A model generated the notes under the pieces. It made no database searches. It worked only from the letters and a program-made list of their open reading frames with translations, and had not been told where the DNA came from. A stretch of 64,000 nt of DNA from an uncultured Erythrobacter sp. (GTDB taxonomy: Bacteria > Pseudomonadota > Alphaproteobacteria > Sphingomonadales > Sphingomonadaceae). The DNA is taken from NCBI GenBank assembly GCA_947488085.1, contig CANKYI010000001.1, positions 1,497,928-1,561,927 of the forward strand, given 5' to 3'. Positions within the stretch are counted from its first letter, which is position 1; the number at the start of each line of letters is the position of its first letter. Below are positions 17,519-24,565 of this stretch, in pieces. A program made the position numbers and the translations under genes.

Positions 17519-18244
17519 ATGCAAGCTATCGCGAGCATTCAATTTGCCGATCCGATCTACGGACTGATCGCAGCTGCGCTATTTGGCGCGCTTGCAGGAG
17601 CAATGCTCGTGCGAAGCATCTCTCGCTTCGGTAGATCTGGAAACCCGCTGTCAGGTCTGTTCAACACCCCTCAATTTGATGCCGAAGCCAACGCGGTCAC
17701 CCGTACGTCCACTAGCGTATTTGCAAAGTCCAACGAACGCCGCGTAGCCCTGCGCCATCCGCACAGCACGGTGCTGCGCGGTCGGATCGATCACCTCAAT
17801 CAAGTGAGCAACATTTGGGGACCCGAAACCCGCGATGAAGCGATTGCACAAGTCGCCCAAGTCATGCGTTCTGGATTACGCAAAAACGACACCATGATTG
17901 AGGCCGATGGCCCCGCTGGCGACACCTCGTTCATCATCCTTGCCAGGGGCGCAAGCGAGGATGAGGCCAGCTGCATTGCCAAAAGGCTGCTTGATCGCAT
18001 CGCAGCGACCGAAGTGAACGGCATGAGCGCCGGCTTTGGCCTGACTGCAAGTTTTGGCATCGCCGCTCGGCGTCCGGACGAAACCGTTAATGAATGGCAC
18101 GCTCGCGCCGGATCAGCATTGGATGCTGCGCAATCATCGGGCGAGGACAGAGTGTTCACAGCAACCGAATGGGAAGAGGTCGCATTGCTGCCCTCACCCG
18201 CTGCGTCACAATCGCTAAGCGAAGAGCGTGCTAAAGTCGCCTAA
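17519..18244 (+). CDS. Degenerate GGDEF-domain protein retaining the I-site
   Basis: 241 residues. One N-terminal hydrophobic helix (13-32), a short linker, and a GGDEF-like fold (85-220). The metal-binding strand reads RGRIDHLNQV, with Arg where the first Asp belongs, and the active loop is DGPAGDTSF (residues 130-138) instead of GGEEF, so catalysis is very unlikely. RKND at 121-124 occupies the inhibitory-site position with exactly five residues to the loop, as in the two active-looking paralogues nearby, so it may bind cyclic di-GMP as an effector. That role is inference. Its stop overlaps by 4 bases the stop of the convergent gene at 18241. Confidence 0.8.
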   Translation: MQAIASIQFADPIYGLIAAALFGALAGAMLVRSISRFGRSGNPLSGLFNTPQFDAEANAVTRTSTSVFAKSNERRVALRHPHSTVLRGRIDHLNQVSNIWGPETRDEAIAQVAQVMRSGLRKNDTMIEADGPAGDTSFIILARGASEDEASCIAKRLLDRIAATEVNGMSAGFGLTASFGIAARRPDETVNEWHARAGSALDAAQSSGEDRVFTATEWEEVALLPSPAASQSLSEERAKVA

Positions 18245-18897
18245 GGCGAGACCCAGCGCCCCTGCCAATCACCATCGCTGAGAGTGAACTGCGCACGCAT
18301 ATGACCGGTATGCGCCAGATACAGCCAGTCGAATTCCAATAGCTCCACGAGTAGCACCGCGAAATTGGGACGCGCCGGCACAAGTTGCTCAACACTGGGC
18401 TCCCGTCCTTCAAACTCTGACGGCAGGCCGCTGGTCGGCTCATCACTGAGCGCGCCCGGCCCTTCACCCAGATAACAACGCCGGGCGAAATTGTCGCTGT
18501 TGGCCCAAGCCGTATCGGTCACCTCTGCATCGCGCAGCAACCGCCCTTTGCCTTTTACCCGGATCTGGACCTTTGCGCTTTTGTCATAGAACAGCACCGC
18601 CATGCGCGGGTCAGCTTCGATAGGCGCGACCTTTGGCGCGCGAGTGTCCGTGTGAAAACGCAAAGTCCACGCTTGCTGGTTAAATTCTCGCAGAACCATA
18701 ACCCGTGCATCGATATCGCTGGTGACAACGGTAGGCACATGCATGGGTGACTTGCGGTCCTTGGCGGCGCGTGCAAGCCGCCCCGCCACCTCGCGCCGGA
18801 CATCATCGAGTGTTTCAAACATCAGTGCTGCATTTGGGTTTTCGAGGGCCGCGGTCAAGCTGCGACGCTCGTCGTTCAGAAAAATTGTCTCGAACAT
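18241..18897 (-). CDS. Pyridoxamine 5'-phosphate oxidase-fold FMN protein
   Basis: 218 residues. The split-barrel FMN-binding fold is suggested by MVLREFNQQAWTLRFHTDTRAPKVAPIEADPR (in pieces: RFHTDTRAPK near 80) and ending QFTLSDGDWQGRWVSP, similar to the C-terminal W-x-R-x-x-P of PNPOx. The length fits the family (about 200-220). Members include true pyridoxamine phosphate oxidases (vitamin B6) and flavin/heme-binding relatives; which it is cannot be settled. The gene is monocistronic and convergent with the degenerate GGDEF gene. A start at 18895-18897 is the only sensible ATG. Confidence 0.8.
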   Translation of the reverse strand: MFETIFLNDERRSLTAALENPNAALMFETLDDVRREVAGRLARAAKDRKSPMHVPTVVTSDIDARVMVLREFNQQAWTLRFHTDTRAPKVAPIEADPRMAVLFYDKSAKVQIRVKGKGRLLRDAEVTDTAWANSDNFARRCYLGEGPGALSDEPTSGLPSEFEGREPSVEQLVPARPNFAVLLVELLEFDWLYLAHTGHMRAQFTLSDGDWQGRWVSP

Positions 18898-19015
18898 GAA
18901 CGTAAGCCTAAACGACTGGTTAAGGGAGCGGACATCGACTCGCCTCTAGAAAGCAACGTATCAACAGGTAACAACATAGCCGTGAGTGGTGGGGCGGCAG
19001 GACTGGAGGCAACTC

Positions 19016-20131
19016 ATGGATATTACTATATTTCTAAAAGGTAGTGCGCTGTCCGCCCTTGCATTAGCATTGGCATTCGTCGCGCCGCCCGAAGCTGCTG
19101 AGGCTGCGAACACGGCGTCAGCGGAGGCCAGCGGCGAATTTGAGCAGGCACGCCAAGACCGCCGTGCCAACCGATCAGAGCGCCGTGCGCAGCGTCAGAG
19201 CAACCGTCAAAGCAATCGTCGGGCAAACCGCTCTGAGCGTCGCGCTCAGCGTCAGGAATCACGTCCCGCCAATCGCGGTCGCCAATTCCAGCAACGCGGC
19301 AATCGCTCTGCTGAACCCGATGCGCGTCCAGTGCAGCGTCAACAGCGCACCGAGCGCCGTTCAGAACGACGTCAGCAACGAACCGAGAACCGCGGTGAAC
19401 GTCGCACGCAGCGCACTGAGAATCGCGGCGAGCGCCGTGCTCAGCGCTCCGAGAACCGGGGCCAGAACGTCCAACGTCGGGTTGAACGTCGCGGTGAACG
19501 TAGAGGTGATCGCGTCGAACGCCGGACAGAACGCAGAGGTGATCGTGTCGAGCGTCGCGGTGAACGCCGGGTTGAACGCCGTGGCAATCGCGTAGAACGT
19601 CGGGGTGATCGTCGCACAGAACGTCGTGCAAACCGGGGCAATCGCGATTTCGACCGTCGGTCAGATCGTCGGCTTGAACGCCGCGACCGTCGCTCAGATC
19701 GCCGCGTTGACCGTCGCCGTGACCGGACCGAGAACCGTCGCATTCGCCGGGATGGCTATCGCAACGGATACCGTGATGGTCGCCGCAATGGAGCGCGCGC
19801 CGAGAGGCGTAACCATCGTCGCTGGGATCGTCGCGGATGGCGTTCGGACCGCCGCTATGGCTGGCAACGGCATCGTCAGGCAAATCGCTCGATCTTCCGC
19901 TTGGGCCGCTATTACGCACCCTTCCGCGCGCATCGGTACAATCGCCTGAGGGTCGGCTTCTTCCTTGATAGCCTGTTCTTCAGCTCGCGGTATTACATAA
20001 ACGATCCATGGTCCTATCGCCTGCCTCAGGTCTACGGTCCATATCGCTGGGTTCGCTATTACGACGATGTCGTTCTGGTCGATATCTACACCGGCGAAGT
20101 GGTCGATGTGATCCACGACTTCTTCTGGTAA
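19016..20131 (+). CDS. Exported RcnB-like protein with large arginine-rich repeat region
   Basis: 371 residues from ATG 19016 (the GTG-led frame from 18986 adds ten unlikely residues). Residues 1-31 form a Sec signal peptide (ALALALAFVAPPEAAEA). About residues 40-275 are almost entirely Arg with Glu, Asn, Gln, Asp, Gly in short repeats such as RGERRVERRGDRVERR. The C-terminal 70 residues contain GYGWQRH-like aromatic segments and finish VRYYDDVVLVDIYTGEVVDVIHDFFW, matching the RcnB family end (nickel/cobalt homeostasis or envelope stress, periplasmic). The huge cationic insert is far beyond usual RcnB length (about 110-200). Binding to anionic surface polymers or membrane is a guess. Confidence 0.8.
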   Translation: MDITIFLKGSALSALALALAFVAPPEAAEAANTASAEASGEFEQARQDRRANRSERRAQRQSNRQSNRRANRSERRAQRQESRPANRGRQFQQRGNRSAEPDARPVQRQQRTERRSERRQQRTENRGERRTQRTENRGERRAQRSENRGQNVQRRVERRGERRGDRVERRTERRGDRVERRGERRVERRGNRVERRGDRRTERRANRGNRDFDRRSDRRLERRDRRSDRRVDRRRDRTENRRIRRDGYRNGYRDGRRNGARAERRNHRRWDRRGWRSDRRYGWQRHRQANRSIFRLGRYYAPFRAHRYNRLRVGFFLDSLFFSSRYYINDPWSYRLPQVYGPYRWVRYYDDVVLVDIYTGEVVDVIHDFFW

Positions 20132-20160
20132 ACTCCAGACCGTCCTTTTCCGGACAAGTG

Positions 20161-20192
20161 ACCCCCGCTGGTGCAAACCGGCGGGGGTTTGC
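20161..20192 (+). terminator. Probable intrinsic terminator after the RcnB-like gene
   Basis: ACCCCCGC (20161-20168) pairs perfectly with GCGGGGGT (20181-20188) around a 12-base loop, 30 bases after the stop. The following bases TTGCATTCT are only moderately T-rich, so termination may be partial. Confidence 0.6.
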
Positions 20193-20257
20193 ATTCTGGT
20201 CATGATACCGCATGCAGTACTTGCGCAGGGCACCGCCTTTGCTAGTCTTTCGGCGCT

Positions 20258-20926
20258 ATGGCCAAGACCAAAACCATCCCCGACCAAGACGCCCTTCGCC
20301 GCGTGGGTAAGACTGTGCGAGAACGGCTCGCCGCTGATCCCGGCGTGTATGAGATCAAGAATGACCGGCTTGAGCTGTTCGCCATTGGCGATTTCCTGAC
20401 CAAGGCGGAATGCGAGCGTTTGTGCCTGATGGTCGATCAGACTGCACGCCCATCCGCTTTGCATGATGTTGATTATGATAGCGGCTTTCGCACCTCCTAT
20501 TCCGGCGACCTCGATCCGCATGACAGCTTCGTCAAAGGGATCAGCAGGCGGATCGATGATCTGCTGGGCATTGATCCCAAGGTTGGCGAACCGATCCAGG
20601 GCCAGCGTTACCTGCCTGGCCAGGAGTTCAAACCGCACAATGACTGGTTCTACACTTCAGAGAAGTACTGGCAGTATGAACGCAAACGGGGCGGTCAGCG
20701 CAGTTGGACAACGATGGCCTTCCTCAACACCGTTGAAGAAGGGGGCGAGACCGCCTTCGTCAATGCGGGTCTTAGGATTGAGCCAAAGCCGGGTGTGCTA
20801 TTGGTCTGGAACAACGCATTGCTCGATGGCAGCCCCAATGAAGGGACAATGCATGCTGGGACCCCGGTTATTCAAGGCTCCAAATACATCATCACTAAAT
20901 GGTATCGCACACGCACGTGGAAGTAG
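20258..20926 (+). CDS. 2OG-Fe(II) oxygenase, prolyl 4-hydroxylase family
   Basis: 222 residues. The double-stranded beta-helix iron site is H127-N-D129 (FKPHNDWF) and H199 (TMHAG), with K209 as likely 2-oxoglutarate anchor (GSKYIITKW). The N-terminal region DPGVYEIKNDRLELFAIGDFLTKAEC (in pieces) matches the entry to bacterial P4H-like proteins. It uses Fe(II), O2 and 2-oxoglutarate to hydroxylate a substrate; the substrate is unknown (peptidyl proline is the family precedent). It stands alone, convergent with lysK 35 bases away. Confidence 0.9.
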   Translation: MAKTKTIPDQDALRRVGKTVRERLAADPGVYEIKNDRLELFAIGDFLTKAECERLCLMVDQTARPSALHDVDYDSGFRTSYSGDLDPHDSFVKGISRRIDDLLGIDPKVGEPIQGQRYLPGQEFKPHNDWFYTSEKYWQYERKRGGQRSWTTMAFLNTVEEGGETAFVNAGLRIEPKPGVLLVWNNALLDGSPNEGTMHAGTPVIQGSKYIITKWYRTRTWK

Positions 20927-20960
20927 GAAACGTGTTTGTTTCGCGGCGTTGGCCTATCCG

Positions 20961-22580
20961 CTAACGAGAGAGCGCTTCCGCGATCAGCTTGCGCGTAGGC
21001 TCCACTCCATACAACGCGATGAAGCTGCCCATACGTGGCCCTTGCTCGCTGCCCAATAGCGTTTCGTAAAGCGCTCGGAACCAGTCGCGCAGGTTCTCAA
21101 AGCCGTGCGCTTCGTCCTTGCCGATTTCATAGACCATCGTTTGCAAGTCCTCTGCACTCGCATCCGCTGACGCCGCTGCGAGTTGAGCATCAAGCGCCTG
21201 CAATGCCCCAACCTCTCCGCCAACCGGTGCGCGCTTCGCCAGAGTGGGTGCTACGAAGTCGCGGTTGTAGTTCACCGCTGCCTCAATCAGGCGCAGCAAT
21301 GCGGGGTCTTCAACGGGCGCACCGGTATAGCTCGCCACATAGTCGGCCAAGTTGGCAGGCGTCGCCTCCAAACCCAGCACACTGACGAGGTTCAACAGCA
21401 AGCTATACGGGACCAATAGCTTGTCACCTGCACCTGGCGCATCCGGCCCATTCATCCGCGCATTGGCACGCGTCAGATGCCATGCGGGGTTGCCCAATTG
21501 CTTGTCGAGCGGTTGTTCAGCCAGTCGTTCGCGGAACTGCCAATAGTCGTCAATCGCCTTGGGGATGACGCCTGCATGGAGCTGCTTTGCGCTCTTGGGA
21601 TTGGGGAAGATGTAGAAGCCTAGCGATTCCTCGCTGCCATAGGTCAGCCATTCTTCAATCGTCAGACCGTTGCCTTTGGACTTACTGATCTTCTCACCGT
21701 TCTCATCAAGGAACAGCTCATAGATCAGCCCCTCCGGCTTGTTCCCGCCCAGGACGCGGGCGATCTTGCCGGACTGCACGCCGCTATCAGTGAGGTCCTT
21801 GCCATACATCTCATAGTCAACGCCCAGCGCAACCCAGCGCATCGCCCAATCGACCTTCCACTGACACTTGGCCATCCCGCCAAGAGCGCTTTGTTCGATC
21901 ACACTGCCATCTTCATCGGCAAAGCGGATGATGCCAGCATCGGCATCCACCACTTCGATGGGCACTTGCAGCACTGCACCGCTTGTCGGGCTGACCGGCA
22001 TGACGGGTGAGTAGGTCTTGCGCCGTTCTTCACCCAGTGTCGGCAACATGATGTCCTGTATCGCGTCGAACCCGCGCAGCACGCCGCGCAGAGCATCGTC
22101 GAATGCGCCTGTGTTGTAGCGGTCGGATGAGCTTACGAACTCGTAGTCAAAGCCGAACTGATCGAGGAAGGCGCGCAGCATCGCGTTGTTGTGCGCGGCA
22201 AAGCTGTCATATTCGGTGCCGAACGGGTTGGGAATGCGCGATAGTGGCTTACCCAGATGCTCGGTCAGCATCTCCTTGTTCGGCACGTTATCGGGCACCT
22301 TGCGCAGGCCATCCATGTCATCGCTAAACGCAACCAGTCGCGTTTCTTGCCCGGTCAGCGCCTCATATGCGCGCCGCACGAACGTCGTGCGCAACACCTC
22401 TTGGAACGTACCGATATGCGGCAGACCCGATGGGCCATAGCCGGTCTCAAACAGCACAGGCGCACCATCCGGCTTACCCTTGCCGCCCTTACCATTTAGG
22501 CGTTTGGCGAGGCGCTGTGCCTCTTGAAACGGCCATGCCTTGGATTGCGCTGCGGCGTCGATGAGTGCTGTATCGGTCAT
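20961..22580 (-). CDS. lysK: Lysine--tRNA ligase, class I
   Basis: 539 residues from ATG 22580; the frame continues to 22661 but the added residues are Cys-rich and unlike the family. It charges tRNA-Lys in the cytoplasm. The class I signatures are PHIGT at 54-58 (HIGH-like) and KISKSKG near 297 (KMSKS-like). GYGPSGLPHIG is typical of the archaeal-type LysRS that many alphaproteobacteria use instead of the class II enzyme. MAKCQWKVDWAMRW near 245 is also diagnostic. The next 600 bases upstream carry no other gene, so it has its own promoter. Confidence 0.93.
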   Translation of the reverse strand: MTDTALIDAAAQSKAWPFQEAQRLAKRLNGKGGKGKPDGAPVLFETGYGPSGLPHIGTFQEVLRTTFVRRAYEALTGQETRLVAFSDDMDGLRKVPDNVPNKEMLTEHLGKPLSRIPNPFGTEYDSFAAHNNAMLRAFLDQFGFDYEFVSSSDRYNTGAFDDALRGVLRGFDAIQDIMLPTLGEERRKTYSPVMPVSPTSGAVLQVPIEVVDADAGIIRFADEDGSVIEQSALGGMAKCQWKVDWAMRWVALGVDYEMYGKDLTDSGVQSGKIARVLGGNKPEGLIYELFLDENGEKISKSKGNGLTIEEWLTYGSEESLGFYIFPNPKSAKQLHAGVIPKAIDDYWQFRERLAEQPLDKQLGNPAWHLTRANARMNGPDAPGAGDKLLVPYSLLLNLVSVLGLEATPANLADYVASYTGAPVEDPALLRLIEAAVNYNRDFVAPTLAKRAPVGGEVGALQALDAQLAAASADASAEDLQTMVYEIGKDEAHGFENLRDWFRALYETLLGSEQGPRMGSFIALYGVEPTRKLIAEALSR

Positions 22581-23198
22581 AGGGGCACGCGCTTTGCAGA
22601 AGCAGCCGGCCTGTTCAAGCGCGAATCCTGTCCGAACGAGCATGCGCTGGACTTGGACCACTCACCCCTATGCTTTGGAAAATACGCGATTTCCCGCAAG
22701 CCCAGCATTTGCGCGGGGTTCAGCGGGGTCAGCACACAGTTAAGTGTCAACTTCCGATTTGACCCGAATAAGGCAGATAAGGGGCGGTCTGGCAAAAACA
22801 TCACACCGCGCGATTTATCGCAGGATTAGCCTGTAGGACAGCGAATTGCCCCCTTGGCGCGGTATCATCGCAATTGTAATGGCCATCGCACCATTGGCAC
22901 GCAGCGTCGCTATTTCAGGGCGCATTCAGGCATTAGCTTTATGTGCTGAAGGGGACACTGACCTGACTAAAAGTCGGACTGAGCTGCAACTCGCGGCGCT
23001 TTGCGCGGTTGGCGGCTTGGGATCAAAGGTGGGGTTCCGATCGTTGAAGATCTGAACGGCCCGCAAGTGCCAACCGATTACACACTGACGCGTGGCGTTC
23101 AGAAGAGTTTTTTGACCGGTTTCACGGCCAGCCCTGGGGCATTTATGCCCTAAGGGTCGCAAGGAGGGGCGGCTGGACTTCGGTCCGGTCGTCCCTTT
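22581..23198. other. Gene-free stretch with a candidate small RNA at its plus-strand end
   Basis: Between the lysK start and the stop of the TM2 gene there is no convincing protein gene. The bases near 22750 hold a small repeat GTCAA-N8-TTGAC (22746-22763), probably in the lysK upstream region. From about 22985 the sequence holds a 170-base plus-strand frame without a good start, two strong hairpins and, at 23166-23200, a textbook terminator. This points to a short plus-strand transcript (see findings). Nothing resembling tRNA, 6S, SRP RNA or tmRNA was recognised. Confidence 0.5.
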
Positions 23199-23200
23199 TT
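23166..23200 (+). terminator. Strong intrinsic terminator with UUCG tetraloop
   Basis: A 13-base-pair stem (23166-23178 with 23083-type partner 23183-23195, including three G-T pairs) is closed by the very stable C-TTCG-G tetraloop and followed by TTTTT (23196-23200). It terminates plus-strand transcription, yet no protein gene lies upstream on that strand. It touches the stop codon of the convergent TM2 gene. Confidence 0.85.
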
Positions 23201-23894
23201 ACGCAAAGACGCCTTGATAATCGTGTTCTTCTTTGAATTTCTTCAACATTCCCGGGATCATGAACAGGTCACCGATGATCCAGCACATCCAGAGCGCGAA
23301 CCCGACCAGCCCCAGCGGCGGGAAGATAAAGAGCGTGACCAAACTGCCAAAAAACAACCCCATCTGAATGAACGCGCTGTCTTTTTGTCCGCAGTAGAAA
23401 CGGTGCAGCGAAAACTGCCCCAGAACAAACCACAGGACATAGGCCAGCCCGACATTGCGGGTCGCGGGATCACCAAAGACGTACCCTGAACTGCCAGATC
23501 CACTGCGCGCCGGGGCGCGTCCCGACATGCTGCGCGCGGCGGCTCTGATCTCGGCTTCTTGTTGCGCTGACATGCCGCCGCCAGTGGATCCACCACCATT
23601 GTTCACGCCTAGGCCCAATGGTTGTGCAGGTTGAGGGCGCGCTGGATTGCGAAAGGCCGCCATGGGATCTTCGGGTTCAGCAGAGGCGACGGGAGGCTTG
23701 CCCGCTCGCTCACGCTCTGCGGCGATAAAGGCGTCACGCGCGGCAGCTACATCAGCATCACCAACCGGTGCATCCACTGAAGCAGCCTGTTGCGCTTGTG
23801 CCCGCTGTGCCAGTGCTGGATCCGCACGGCCAAATCCGCCGCCCGGTGCCGGAGCCACCTCACCTGGTGCCAGCCCTTTACGTCCAAAACTCAT
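23199..23894 (-). CDS. TM2 domain-containing protein
   Basis: 231 residues. The first 140 residues are Ala/Gln/Pro/Gly-rich and disordered. The C-terminal 85 residues form the TM2 domain: two hydrophobic helices (NVGLAYVLWFVLGQFSLHRF then a YCGQKDSAFIQMG turn, and GLVGFALWMCWIIGDLF), with the conserved aromatic/His/Gly loop. TM2 proteins sit in the inner membrane; function is unknown. An AAGAGGGA ribosome site lies just before the ATG. The stop touches the terminator of the opposite transcript. Confidence 0.85.
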   Translation of the reverse strand: MSFGRKGLAPGEVAPAPGGGFGRADPALAQRAQAQQAASVDAPVGDADVAAARDAFIAAERERAGKPPVASAEPEDPMAAFRNPARPQPAQPLGLGVNNGGGSTGGGMSAQQEAEIRAAARSMSGRAPARSGSGSSGYVFGDPATRNVGLAYVLWFVLGQFSLHRFYCGQKDSAFIQMGLFFGSLVTLFIFPPLGLVGFALWMCWIIGDLFMIPGMLKKFKEEHDYQGVFA

Positions 23895-24002
23895 TGCGTC
23901 CCTCTTGAGTTTGTAAATCTCAAATATTCGGCATCGTATTTACAGTAAGGGGGTTAATGCGGGCTTATCGCCCAATAACCGCCAATCAGTGTGTTCAGCA
24001 AA

Positions 24003-24464
24003 CTATCCGCTGGTCCCGATATAGCTGACTTTGCCATTGGTGATTTCATACTCAGAATAAGAGCAACACATTTCAGCTCCATCCGCCATGATGTATCCCA
24101 CCGACAAGAACACATATTCACCGCTGACGCCGCTATCCTCGATGCGGATTGTGGGCGCGTCGGGCGCAAAATTGAGCCGGTAAAGCGCGCGAATTTCATC
24201 ATGGCCAACCGCGACCAAGCCATTGGCATGGACTTCGGCATCGGGCGTAAAGGTGGCGATAAAGCGGTCCATATTGCGCGATCGATATGCATCAACATGG
24301 TCTTGCACGGCGGCGACTTTGGCCAAGGTTTGCGGATCAGGGGCGCTTTGTTGCGCGCTGTCTGATGCAGCCGCACTGCCCTGTTCTTGTGCGATCGCGG
24401 ATGCGCTCCATAACAAGGCGCTCGCCGTGATAAGCTTCAATGTTCCCTGCATGTTGGACTTCAT
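24003..24464 (-). CDS. Exported NTF2/SnoaL-like protein
   Basis: 153 residues from ATG 24464, chosen because GGGGAGT lies just upstream and a signal peptide follows (MKSNMQGTLKLITASALLWS with an AIAQ-type cleavage site near residue 25); the longer frame to 24656 is basic and unlikely. Residues 45-150 form the alpha+beta cone fold of nuclear-transport-factor-2-like proteins (VDAYRSRNMDRFIATFTPDA, then VGHDEIRALYRLNFA). Such proteins are ketosteroid-isomerase-like enzymes or binding proteins; no substrate is suggested. It acts in the periplasm. Divergent from the helicase gene; the two start regions are about 100 bases apart. Confidence 0.8.
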   Translation of the reverse strand: MKSNMQGTLKLITASALLWSASAIAQEQGSAAASDSAQQSAPDPQTLAKVAAVQDHVDAYRSRNMDRFIATFTPDAEVHANGLVAVGHDEIRALYRLNFAPDAPTIRIEDSGVSGEYVFLSVGYIMADGAEMCCSYSEYEITNGKVSYIGTSG

Positions 24465-24565
24465 CACCGACTCCCCTGATATCACCGTCCAATTCTTGCC
24501 CAGAACTATCGGGACGATCCGTTTACATATCGTTTGCGCCGTCGCATCGTCATTGAACCGTGAAT

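Noticed and set aside
19130..19830. Repeated units resembling a CRISPR array or tandem repeat element
   Set aside because: The units are not regularly spaced and there are no unique spacers; they are codon-level repeats of an Arg-rich protein. Long antisense frames here are shadows of this composition.
22846..23055. Plus-strand ORF of 69 codons in the lysK-TM2 gap
   Set aside because: No ribosome site, no family, and it runs through the predicted structured RNA.
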